Assembly: GCF_012932215.1 (NCBI RefSeq)
Contig: NZ_CP048788.1
Coordinates: 1,984,001 to 2,048,000 of the forward strand
Source of the DNA: Roseobacter ponti
GTDB lineage: Bacteria > Pseudomonadota > Alphaproteobacteria > Rhodobacterales > Rhodobacteraceae
Length of the DNA: 64,000 bases
Direction: 5' to 3'
Notes under the pieces: model-generated
Told to the model about the DNA's origin: nothing
What the model saw: the letters and a program-made list of their open reading frames with translations, nothing else
The model's database searches: none
Part shown: positions 34,976-42,558 of the stretch, piece by piece
Layout of the letters: each line of letters starts with the position of its first letter
How positions within the stretch are numbered: the stretch's first letter is position 1
Program-made: the position numbers and the translations under genes

Positions 34976-34994
34976 ATGTGAAAGACATTCACAT
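34976..34994. promoter_or_regulatory. palindromic operator candidate ATGTGAA-N5-TTCACAT
   Basis: Perfect 7-bp inverted repeat ATGTGAA/TTCACAT at 34976-34994, 48 bp before the start of the DUF2852 gene. A third copy of the half-site, ATTCACAT, lies at 34929-34936. A possible -35 (TTGTCA, 34943) stands between the two, so the palindrome would overlap the transcription start region, fitting a repressor site. The spacing is 7 bp between TGTGA and TCACA and so is not a Crp site (6 bp). Confidence 0.5.
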
Positions 34995-35041
34995 CGCCGG
35001 ACAGACCGGCGTTTCCGTAACCTCACAGAAAGGCGACCCTT

Positions 35042-35458
35042 ATGACGACGATCACCCATACCCCCACGGCACCGGGCCGGCCCGGCTGGTTTGCACGCGC
35101 AGAGGCCTGGCTTGATGACAGGGGCAAAGGCGCGTGGATCGCTGCCATGGTGCTCAGTTTTATCCTGTTCTGGCCTGTCGGCCTCGCCCTGCTGATGTAT
35201 ATGATCTGGAGCAAGAGAATGTTCGCAAATACCTGTCGCAGTTCCTGGAGCCAGGGTCACAGCATTAAGACCATGAAATCCACCGGCAACTCCGCTTTTG
35301 ACGCCTATAAAAGCGATACGCTGAAGCGGCTCGAAGAAGAGCAGGACCGGTTCGAAGCATTCCTTGAACGTCTGAGGGATGCCAAGGATAAAGCCGAATT
35401 CGACCAGTTCATGGAAGAAGCCGGCCCCCGGTCAGAAACACGCACGACCGAGACCTGA
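35042..35458 (+). CDS. DUF2852 membrane-anchored protein
   Basis: A 138-residue protein with one membrane helix (about 30-58, WIAAMVLSFILFWPVGLALLMYMIWSK), then a charged C-terminal half with a coiled-coil region (LKRLEEEQDRFEAFLERLRDAKDKAEFDQFMEEA). The FWPxGLALL..MIWSKRMF pattern fits the DUF2852 family. The helical tail suggests protein-protein contacts at the cytoplasmic face. It is the first gene after a palindrome-containing upstream region, and ends just before a hairpin. Function unknown. Confidence 0.75.
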   Translation: MTTITHTPTAPGRPGWFARAEAWLDDRGKGAWIAAMVLSFILFWPVGLALLMYMIWSKRMFANTCRSSWSQGHSIKTMKSTGNSAFDAYKSDTLKRLEEEQDRFEAFLERLRDAKDKAEFDQFMEEAGPRSETRTTET

Positions 35459-35467
35459 CCCGCCGAT

Positions 35468-35492
35468 AATGCCCCGCGCTCTGCGGGGCATT
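35468..35492. terminator. hairpin between DUF2852 gene and RDD gene
   Basis: Perfect 10-bp stem AATGCCCCGC/GCGGGGCATT with a 5-nt loop, starting 10 bp after the DUF2852 stop. No T tract follows, so it may terminate only partly or act as an RNA-stabilising 3' end. The RDD gene starts 27 bp later. Confidence 0.6.
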
Positions 35493-35518
35493 CTGCAATC
35501 TGATGATAAAGGCCCCCG

Positions 35519-35959
35519 ATGAATATCCTGCCCGATCCCGCCACACAGCCTGAATTCTATAAAGACGTACAGCTCAAGCGCCTCTTTGCCTGGGGTGTTG
35601 ATGCGGTCGTCACGCTGCTCGGATGCCTGATCATCCTGCCCTTTACCGCCTTTACCGGCGTTTTCTTTTTCCCGTTGCTGTTTCTTTTCGTAGGCTTTGG
35701 GTATCGCACAATGACGCTGGCCAACGGCTCGGCGACCTGGGGCATGCGGTTGTTTTCGATCGAACTGCGCCGTGCGGATGGTACGCCGCTGGATGCAGGC
35801 CACGCTTTTGCACACACACTGGGGTATACGTTCAGCTGGTTTCTGCCGGTCTTTCAGGTGATGTCCGTGATCATGATGGGCGCCACCGAACGGGGTCAGG
35901 GACTGACGGATCACGTGCTTGGAACCGTGATGCTCAACCGGCGTGCGCTGGCGCGCTGA
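35519..35959 (+). CDS. RDD-family membrane protein
   Basis: A 146-residue inner-membrane protein with the family's Arg-Asp-Asp signature in YKDVQLKRLFAWGVDAVVTLL (conserved Arg and Asp at residues about 20-25), and two to three hydrophobic segments (LLGCLIILPFTAFTGVFFFPLLFLF; YTFSWFLPVFQVMSVIMM). A polar conserved region GNGSATWGMRLF-like (here NGSATWGMRLFSIELRRADG) follows. Members have been linked to ion antiport, but substrates are rarely known. It has its own start after a hairpin, 60 bp from the previous gene, and precedes bpt. Confidence 0.75.
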   Translation: MNILPDPATQPEFYKDVQLKRLFAWGVDAVVTLLGCLIILPFTAFTGVFFFPLLFLFVGFGYRTMTLANGSATWGMRLFSIELRRADGTPLDAGHAFAHTLGYTFSWFLPVFQVMSVIMMGATERGQGLTDHVLGTVMLNRRALAR

Positions 35960-36029
35960 TTTACCTGAAGTTGCGCTTGGCGGCGCGGGTCCGAGTTGCT
36001 ATTCTGGCTGAAATCAAAACCGGACCCGC

Positions 36030-36848
36030 ATGCGCCACACGCTTCCCATCGCGCCCCAGTTCTACGTGACGGCACCCCAGCCCTGCCCTTATCTTGAGGG
36101 CCGGATGGAACGTAAGCTGTTCACGGCATTACAGGGCGAGAGCGCGGACAAGCTCAATGACAGCCTTTCGCAGCAGGGTTTCCGTCGCTCTCAGAACGTT
36201 CTGTACCGCCCGTCCTGTGCCGAATGCTCGGCCTGCCTTTCCGCGCGGATCAGTGTCGAGGACTACGCCCCCTCGCGCAGCCAGAAACGCACCAGCCGCC
36301 GGAACTCCGATGTTGAGCGCCGTGCGACCTCGCCCTGGGCCTCGGAAGATCAGTACGAGCTCTTCCGCACATATCTCGACAGCCGCCATGCGGATGGCGG
36401 TATGGCCGATATGGACGTCTTCGAGTTCGCCGCGATGATCGAGGAAACTCCGATCCGCAGCCGCGTCGTCGAATACCTCGATCCTGCGCGGGCCGGTCTG
36501 ATCGGGGTGAGCCTTACTGATGTGCTCTCTGACGGGTTGAGTATGGTCTATTCCTTTTATGCACCGGACGAGCCAAAGCGCTCTCTGGGCACCTATATGA
36601 TCCTTGATCATATAGAGATCGCACGTGATGCCGGTCTGCCTTATGTCTATCTCGGCTACTGGGTGCCCGGCAGCCAGAAGATGGGCTATAAATCCAACTT
36701 CTCCGGGCTGGAGGTCTATATCGGCGGACGCTGGCAGAAGGTCAAAGACCCCGAGGCTTTCAATGCGGACATGCACCCGCTCTCCACTGATCCGATTGCC
36801 GAGCAGGTGGCCAATATTCATCTGCCCGACACCCGCCCGACCGGCTGA
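36030..36848 (+). CDS. bpt: leucyl/arginyl-tRNA protein transferase (Ate/Bpt type)
   Basis: Transfers Leu (Bpt) or Arg (Ate) from aminoacyl-tRNA to N-terminal acidic residues, feeding proteins to the N-end-rule ClpSAP pathway. The 272-residue protein begins with the N-terminal region carrying the CxxC pair ([13 protein letters not shown]; Cys residues at about 64-70). It has the GNAT-like C-terminal fold, with [38 protein letters not shown], the conserved block of the family. The choice between Bpt and Ate names is uncertain; the length and the block favour bacterial Bpt. No clpS is seen in the window. Confidence 0.9.
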   Translation: MRHTLPIAPQFYVTAPQPCPYLEGRMERKLFTALQGESADKLNDSLSQQGFRRSQNVLYRPSCAECSACLSARISVEDYAPSRSQKRTSRRNSDVERRATSPWASEDQYELFRTYLDSRHADGGMADMDVFEFAAMIEETPIRSRVVEYLDPARAGLIGVSLTDVLSDGLSMVYSFYAPDEPKRSLGTYMILDHIEIARDAGLPYVYLGYWVPGSQKMGYKSNFSGLEVYIGGRWQKVKDPEAFNADMHPLSTDPIAEQVANIHLPDTRPTG

Positions 36849-36902
36849 TCGCCGGCACTTTCGGGATTGCCCTGAAACGCCGCGCGGACTACTTCCCCGG
36901 AT

Positions 36903-37655
36903 ATGGAAAACAAAGTCGCTCTGATCACCGGAGCCGCCCGCGGGATCGGGCTGGCCACCTCGCAACTGCTGCTCTCAAGGGACTGGCGTGTGGCCATGAT
37001 CGATCGTGACGGCGATGCCCTTGATGCTGCTATAGGCACAGACAAAGGGGCGAAGGCATTTTACTGCGATGTCTCGGACCCGGACGACGTCAGCGAAATG
37101 GCTGTGGCCGTCACAGAGGCGTTCGGCCGGATCGATGCAGTGGTCAACAATGCCGGCGTTGCGGATTTCGGCCCCATTGGCGAGACAGATTTTGCCCGTT
37201 GGCGCAGGGTGATGAAGACCAATCTGGACGGCGTTTTTCTGGTGTCTCAGGCGACGCTGCCGGCCCTGAAAGAGAGCCGCGGGGCACTGGTGAATATCGC
37301 GTCCATTTCCGGGTTGCGGGCCTCAACACTGCGCGTGGCCTACGGAACCTCAAAGGCGGGGGTGATCCAGCTGACCAGACAGCAGGCCGCGGAACTTGGT
37401 GAATTCGGGATCCGGGCAAACTGCATCTGTCCCGGCCCGGTGCGTACAAAACTCGCCATGGCCGTGCACAGTCAGGACATCATTGATGCCTACCATGACG
37501 CCATCCCTCTGAACCGCTATGGCACGGAGACCGAAATCGCGGAATGTATAGCGTTTCTGTGCTCGGATCAGGCCAGCTATGTCACGGGCCAGGTGCTTGC
37601 GGCAGATGGTGGCTTTGAGGCCACAGGGGTGGGGCTGCCCGCTCTGCGGCGCTGA
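36903..37655 (+). CDS. short-chain dehydrogenase/reductase
   Basis: A 250-residue NAD(P)-dependent oxidoreductase. It carries the cofactor motif TGAARGIG (residues 9-16), the NNAG element (VVNNAGVADFGPI), the catalytic Tyr147 and Lys151 (YGTSK) and the PGPV region downstream. The end LAADGGFEATGVGLPALRR is typical of alcohol-oxidising SDRs. The substrate is unknown. It lies 54 bp after bpt, with a hairpin terminator separating it from the convergent TRAP genes. Confidence 0.88.
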   Translation: MENKVALITGAARGIGLATSQLLLSRDWRVAMIDRDGDALDAAIGTDKGAKAFYCDVSDPDDVSEMAVAVTEAFGRIDAVVNNAGVADFGPIGETDFARWRRVMKTNLDGVFLVSQATLPALKESRGALVNIASISGLRASTLRVAYGTSKAGVIQLTRQQAAELGEFGIRANCICPGPVRTKLAMAVHSQDIIDAYHDAIPLNRYGTETEIAECIAFLCSDQASYVTGQVLAADGGFEATGVGLPALRR

Positions 37656-37724
37656 CGCCGCCACCGCCCGATCCCCTGTTTCTCAGGTGCAACCGCTGCC
37701 GCGCAGGCCGGCGGAGCATGTAAT

Positions 37725-37747
37725 AAGGGGGCCTGAAAGGCCCCCTT
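37725..37747. terminator. bidirectional hairpin terminator candidate
   Basis: Inverted repeat AAGGGGGCC/GGCCCCCTT (9 bp, perfect) with loop TGAAA, between the convergent SDR and TRAP permease genes. T-rich sequence is short on either side, but position and strength fit a two-way terminator. Confidence 0.7.
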
Positions 37748-37775
37748 GCATTTGACCTGACTGAAAGGTGGCCCG

Positions 37776-40130
37776 TCAGTTCGGGATCAGATCCGGCACA
37801 ATGGTAACGATGCTCGGGAAAGTCCACAAAAGCGCCAGACCCGCCACCTGAATGAGCACAAAGGGGATGATGCCGCGATAGATATGACCGGTCGTGACCT
37901 CCTTTGGTGCCACACCGCGCAGATAAAAGAGCGCAAAGCCAAAGGGCGGCGTGAGGAAGGACGTCTGCAGGTTTACCGCAATCATGATCGTCACCCATTT
38001 GGGATCAAATGTGCCGCCATAAATCACCGGTCCGACAATCGGGATCACGATGTAGATGATCTCCAGAAAGTCGAGCACGAAGCCCAGCACAAAGAGCACC
38101 AGCATCACGATCAGGAAGACCTGGAACTCGTTGTCGAAAGACTTCAGGAACTGCTGGATATAATGCTCGCCGCCAAAGGAGATCACCACGAGGTTCAGCA
38201 GCTGCGAGCCGATCAGGATGGTAAAGACCATGCTGGTCACTTTGGCGGTCTCACGCACCACCGGGCTCAGAACGCCGGACGTATAAAGGATCCAGCACGA
38301 AAAGAGCAGCCCGAAGAGCGCATAAAGATAAGCGCCATAGGCCACAAAGAACGCAAACCAGTTCTCGAAGCCGACTTCTTCTGTATTGATGCGCAGATCG
38401 AAATTGATACCCACCAGGATGCAGACAATGATCGCCAGGGTGGACCAGATAATGACCTTTGGTGTCCGGTCCATGTCTGTGAGTTTGCGGTAGGCCGCCA
38501 GCATGATCGCGCCACCTGCGCCCAGAGCGGCGGCGGGTGTCGGGTTGGTGATCCCGCCAAGAATCGATCCCAGCACCGCCACGATCAGAATGAGCGGCGG
38601 AAAGACCACGCGGATGAGTTCATTACGCGCACAGATTTTCGTGGCATGCACAACCCCGTACATCAGCAGGGCAAATGGCAGCAGCATCATCACCACCGTG
38701 ATCCCAGGGGACGTATCGGGTCTGACAAAGAGGATATCGACCAGTACAACAAGTACTGCCCCTGCTGCCCCGATGATCAGTGGCTGCGGTGAGGCAGAGG
38801 GCGACACACCCCGTGCCGTCGTCAGAAAGAGTGTCGTCAGTACCAGCAGCACCGCGACGCCGGTGCCGACGGGTGCTGCATTTGTGATGGTTTCCTGCTG
38901 GAGGGTCGCAAGTTCTTCCTCGGTCAGGCGCTCGGAGGTCTGTACCCCGCCGGCATCGTCGATGGCCGTCTGTTGTGCCAGTGCCGCGTCCCAGGCCTCC
39001 TGTCCGTGCAACTCGATCATCGACGCTTTGCACTCGTCGCCGACATTGGTGCGCAGTGACGCGCTCTCACCGATGTCGGAATACCGCGACACTGCCGTGC
39101 TCTGATCGCCGATGATCCCCAGATTGCCCAGCAGGACGGTGCCGACAATAATCAGAACCGGCGCGCCGAGAAACCAGGTAAAGGCTTCATTGCGCGTCAC
39201 GGGTTCGGCATTGGTGCTGCCCATGGGCACCGCCGGCGCCTTGTCAGGGTTCAGCAGCGCATAGCCAAAGGCATAAAGCGCATAGAGCAGTGCCAGCAGG
39301 ATCCCCGGCAGCAGCGCCGCCTGAAAGAGCGTACCCACCGACAGCACCGCAGGCTCCCCCAGATAGGTCAGCGCATCTGTGCAGCCTTCTGCAACGGCAC
39401 GTTTTTCCTGGGCTGCGGAATAAAGATCGCCTGCCAGCGTGCCGAGCAGAACGATGACAATCGAGGGTGGAATGATCTGCCCCAGGGTGCCCGAGGCTGC
39501 GATCACACCGGTAGAAAGCTCCGGCGAATACCCGTTGCGCAGCATGGTGGGAAGGGCCAGCAGACCCATGGTTACGACCGTCGCCCCGACGATACCGGTG
39601 GAGGCCGCCAGAAAGGCACCCACAACAACGATGGACACTGCAAGACCGCCCGGCAGCGGGCCAAACACACGCGCCATAGTGGTCAGCAGGTCGTTGGCAA
39701 TCTTGGATCGTTCGAGGGTAATGCCCATCAGAACGAACATCAGAACCGCCAGGAGCGTCTCGATGGACTGACCGGCCAGCACCCGCTCGTTCATGCGGTT
39801 AACGACGAAGGAGACGTTGCGGTCGAGTGCTACTTCCCAACCCGAGGGGAAAACGGGCTCTGCGATCCTCGGCAACTCGGGATACCTGAATATCGAAATG
39901 GCATCGGCTTTGACACCGGAATTGACCAGATCGCGGTAGACCTGGCTGCTGGTATCGATGGCCTGATGGATCAGCAGCCCGGCGCTGTCCATCGCCGCAA
40001 TAATCCCGAAGGAAATGACCCCTGCACCCGCGATCGCAAAAGCGACCGGAAAGCCGGACAGAATGCCGCCAAAGAGGCAGATTGCTACGATGATCAGCCC
40101 GACTTCTACGCCGTCCAGTCCGAAAAACAT
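37776..40130 (-). CDS. TRAP transporter large permease (DctM-like, enlarged)
   Basis: A 784-residue membrane protein, the main sodium-driven translocation subunit of a TRAP transporter. The DctM framework is recognisable (FFLxxGxxxSGFPVAFAIAG; TGIVGATVVTMGLLALPTMLRNGYSPELSTGVIAASGTLGQIIPPS; the C-terminal FLTPPFGFALFYLRGVAP). It is nearly twice the 430 residues of DctM because of two insertions, about 50-110 and about 250-540. The second contains extra hydrophobic segments and a polar stretch (about 330-410). Substrate class is expected to match the TakP-like binding protein at 41237. Encoded after the small permease, with 63 bp between. Confidence 0.88.
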   Translation of the reverse strand: MFFGLDGVEVGLIIVAICLFGGILSGFPVAFAIAGAGVISFGIIAAMDSAGLLIHQAIDTSSQVYRDLVNSGVKADAISIFRYPELPRIAEPVFPSGWEVALDRNVSFVVNRMNERVLAGQSIETLLAVLMFVLMGITLERSKIANDLLTTMARVFGPLPGGLAVSIVVVGAFLAASTGIVGATVVTMGLLALPTMLRNGYSPELSTGVIAASGTLGQIIPPSIVIVLLGTLAGDLYSAAQEKRAVAEGCTDALTYLGEPAVLSVGTLFQAALLPGILLALLYALYAFGYALLNPDKAPAVPMGSTNAEPVTRNEAFTWFLGAPVLIIVGTVLLGNLGIIGDQSTAVSRYSDIGESASLRTNVGDECKASMIELHGQEAWDAALAQQTAIDDAGGVQTSERLTEEELATLQQETITNAAPVGTGVAVLLVLTTLFLTTARGVSPSASPQPLIIGAAGAVLVVLVDILFVRPDTSPGITVVMMLLPFALLMYGVVHATKICARNELIRVVFPPLILIVAVLGSILGGITNPTPAAALGAGGAIMLAAYRKLTDMDRTPKVIIWSTLAIIVCILVGINFDLRINTEEVGFENWFAFFVAYGAYLYALFGLLFSCWILYTSGVLSPVVRETAKVTSMVFTILIGSQLLNLVVISFGGEHYIQQFLKSFDNEFQVFLIVMLVLFVLGFVLDFLEIIYIVIPIVGPVIYGGTFDPKWVTIMIAVNLQTSFLTPPFGFALFYLRGVAPKEVTTGHIYRGIIPFVLIQVAGLALLWTFPSIVTIVPDLIPN

Positions 40131-40193
40131 GTCTTACGTCCCCTCAACACCGCACCCGGCGGGTCTCATCACGCGTTTTGCGCGCTAAATTGC

Positions 40194-41117
40194 TCAGTGC
40201 GCACCCTCGTACGCTTCTTCACCCTCGCCCAGCGTGTCGCGGTCGAGATATTTGTTTTCGCTTTCCTCGCCTTCGCGCCATTCCTGAAACGACCGGAAGA
40301 ACATTGCCATCGCCTGCAGAAACACCATCGCGGTGAAAGCACAGAGGAGTATCTTGAAGAGAAAATAGCCGTTGAACCCGTTCGGGCTGAAGCCGATGGT
40401 TTCTACGTTCCAGCGCAAAGCACGCGATTTGTTCAGCAACCGGTCCAGTGTGTCAGAGGCGGACGGGTTGGGCACAATCAGGTGGCGCCACAGGAAGAAC
40501 CAGCCGTAGAGCCAGATCAGCACCGCGACCGGCATCATGAAAAAGAGGGCCCCGAACATGTCGATGACCTTTTTGGTACGGAATTTCACTGCCGAATAGA
40601 CCAGATCTACCCGCACATGCCCGCCCTGCACAAAGGTGTAGGCCATGCAGAGGCATACAACGAGCGCGTTATAGAGTTTGAGTTCTTCGGCAAACCAGCT
40701 GATGTCGAACTGCAGCGGGATGCCGAAGCCGAACGAGATGTCCGGTCGGGTGAAAATACGCTGCATGAAAACGATGATGATCTGCTGGATAACCATCAGC
40801 AGACCGGCCCAGGCGAAAAAGCGACCGACGGTGTTGGCGAAACCTTCGAGCACGCGGACATAGCCCCACATGATATTGCCGCGCCATATGCCGACGGCAA
40901 ACATCACAAGGAAGGCAGTGAAGACGACAAAGAAAAATTCCACCGATCCGCCGTAATAGACGAACCGCATGATGGCCTGTTTGTCTGACCAGTCGAGCCA
41001 AAGGGCCGGGTGTGTCAGCGCATAGAAAAAATTGTAAAAGGCCATCCCGATGTTCGAGACAAACCAGATCACACCATCGATGACCGCACTGCCGCCGGCG
41101 GCTGCTTCGTTTTCCAT
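40194..41117 (-). CDS. TRAP transporter small permease (DctQ-like)
   Basis: A 307-residue inner-membrane protein, larger than the typical 170-residue DctQ. It has about five hydrophobic segments and a charged C-terminal tail (EWREGEESENKYLDRDTLGEGEEAYEGAH). ATG at 41117 is chosen because GGGGAGGGGAAAAC precedes it; an in-frame ATG 22 codons earlier lacks such a site. It docks the binding protein and large permease. Located between the binding-protein gene (upstream) and the large permease (downstream), after a hairpin that may lower its expression relative to the binding protein. Confidence 0.85.
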   Translation of the reverse strand: MENEAAAGGSAVIDGVIWFVSNIGMAFYNFFYALTHPALWLDWSDKQAIMRFVYYGGSVEFFFVVFTAFLVMFAVGIWRGNIMWGYVRVLEGFANTVGRFFAWAGLLMVIQQIIIVFMQRIFTRPDISFGFGIPLQFDISWFAEELKLYNALVVCLCMAYTFVQGGHVRVDLVYSAVKFRTKKVIDMFGALFFMMPVAVLIWLYGWFFLWRHLIVPNPSASDTLDRLLNKSRALRWNVETIGFSPNGFNGYFLFKILLCAFTAMVFLQAMAMFFRSFQEWREGEESENKYLDRDTLGEGEEAYEGAH

Positions 41118-41190
41118 GTTTTCCCCTCCCCTGGTGCCGGCGTGCCGGCTCAGAGCATCTTCCGTCCCGGCCTGGCGGGACACAAGTTGT

Positions 41191-41221
41191 AAGCGAAGGG
41201 CGGGTCCGCCGCCCTCCGCTT
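41191..41221 (-). promoter_or_regulatory. intercistronic hairpin between binding protein and permease genes
   Basis: A 13-bp stem AAGCGAAGGGCGG/CCGCCCTCCGCTT (one G-U pair on the transcribed strand) with loop GTCCG, 16 bp after the binding-protein stop. Such hairpins commonly protect the upstream mRNA segment and reduce read-through, giving more binding protein than permease. No T tract was found. Confidence 0.5.
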
Positions 41222-41236
41222 TATCTTAACGCCGGA

Positions 41237-42325
41237 TCAGCCGTTGGCCAGAACGCGGTTCCGCTGTGCTACGTAGAAACCGTCAGATTTCAGCAGCCAG
41301 TCGGAGCTTTGTGCGAGCGATTCCTCGAAAGAGGCACGGATTTTGGCGAAGAGCTCATCGCTCATGTTCTCATCCATAACTTTCTTGGACGCGGCACCGA
41401 AGGCATCCCAGACATCATCCGGGAACTGCAGGGTTTTCACGCCCTGAGCCTGCAGACGCGCAAGAGCCGCACCGTTGTTGGCCAGTGTTTCGGCCAGCTG
41501 GGTGTGCGTGGTCGCCATCGCCGCGTTGGTGATGATCGCCTGATGCGCAGGGCTCAGTTCGTTATAAACGTCGAGGTTCACACCTGCCGCCAGTGCGGAG
41601 CCCGGCTCGTGGAAGCCGGCTGTGTAATAGACTTTGGCAACTTCCTGGAAGCCGGCGCGTTCGTCCGCGAAGGGACCGACCCACTCCAGCCCGTCCAGCG
41701 CACCGGAGCTCAGCGCCTGGTAAAGTTCGCCGCCGGGGATGTTCTGCACGGAAGCACCGAGCTCGCCCAGCACCTTGCCGCCAAGACCGGGCATCCGGAA
41801 TTTCAGGCCGTTGAAGTCTTCGGCGGAGTTTATTTCCTTGCGGAACCAGCCACCGGACTGCGAGCCCGAGTTGCCTGCGATGAAGGATTTCAGGTTGAAG
41901 ATTTCACCCAGTTCGTTGTGCAGCTCATGGCCGCCACCGTGGTGATACCAGTTGGTCACTTCCTGTGCAGTGCCACCAAAGGGTACAGCAGTGAAATAGG
42001 CATAACCCGGGTGCTGACCGATGAAGTAGTAGTCAGCCGAGTGATAGAGATCGGCCTGACCGGAGGATACCGCGTCAAAAACCTCAAAGGCGCCGACAAG
42101 CTCGCCGGGTGCTTTTTTCTCGATGGTGAGGGTGCCGTCGGACATCGCGCCGACCATTTCCTCAAAATACGTGGCCGCGTCATCCAGAACGGCAAAGCCG
42201 CGGGGCCAGGATGTGACCATTGTCAGGGTTCGGTTGCCCTGTGCGTATGCTGGTGCTGCCAGCGTTGTGGCTGCTGCGGCGGAACCGCCAAGTGCAGATG
42301 TCTTCAGAAATGAACGACGATCCAT
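41237..42325 (-). CDS. TRAP transporter substrate-binding protein (TakP/DctP type)
   Basis: A 362-residue periplasmic protein with a Tat-like signal: MDRRSFLKTSALGGSAAAATTLAAPAYAQ, where RRSFLK fits a twin-arginine motif. The mature domain contains GNSGSQSGGWFRKEI and the ligand Arg in KFRMPGLGG, followed by GALDGLEWVGPFAD. These match TakP of Rhodobacter, which binds 2-oxo acids such as pyruvate together with sodium through the Gln and Glu-Trp positions, as I recall. So a 2-oxo or related carboxylate is likely. SD GGGAGGAG precedes the ATG. The divergent two-component system at 42559 probably regulates it. Confidence 0.9.
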   Translation of the reverse strand: MDRRSFLKTSALGGSAAAATTLAAPAYAQGNRTLTMVTSWPRGFAVLDDAATYFEEMVGAMSDGTLTIEKKAPGELVGAFEVFDAVSSGQADLYHSADYYFIGQHPGYAYFTAVPFGGTAQEVTNWYHHGGGHELHNELGEIFNLKSFIAGNSGSQSGGWFRKEINSAEDFNGLKFRMPGLGGKVLGELGASVQNIPGGELYQALSSGALDGLEWVGPFADERAGFQEVAKVYYTAGFHEPGSALAAGVNLDVYNELSPAHQAIITNAAMATTHTQLAETLANNGAALARLQAQGVKTLQFPDDVWDAFGAASKKVMDENMSDELFAKIRASFEESLAQSSDWLLKSDGFYVAQRNRVLANG

Positions 42326-42417
42326 GTAGATACTCCTCCCAGATCATTATCCCGCGCGCGCAGAGATGCCGGCGGGTTTCATTGTGTGCGGGCCACATTA
42401 GTAAAACTGCAGTGATT

Positions 42418-42443
42418 GGAAATACCTGGTAGTACGTATTTCC
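42418..42443. promoter_or_regulatory. 26-bp palindrome in the TRAP/two-component divergent promoter region
   Basis: Perfect inverted repeat GGAAATAC-N10-GTATTTCC between the binding-protein gene (start 42325, minus) and the kinase gene (start 42559, plus). Eight-base arms and an arm-to-arm distance of 18 bp (about two helical turns) fit a dimer binding on one face. The natural candidate is the NarL/LuxR-type response regulator at 43989. Confidence 0.6.
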
Positions 42444-42558
42444 GCCGGTAAATCCGTTCCTGAGCGGGTTTTCTTTCGGTTTTCTGCCGCGCAGGGGGGT
42501 GTCCGGCCCGGCATCGCGTCGCTGGGCGCTTTGATTCTGTCCGGAATCGACGTACCAG

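Noticed and set aside
34976-34994. Crp-type binding site
   Set aside because: The spacing between TGTGA and TCACA is 7 bp and not 6, and the symmetry centre differs.
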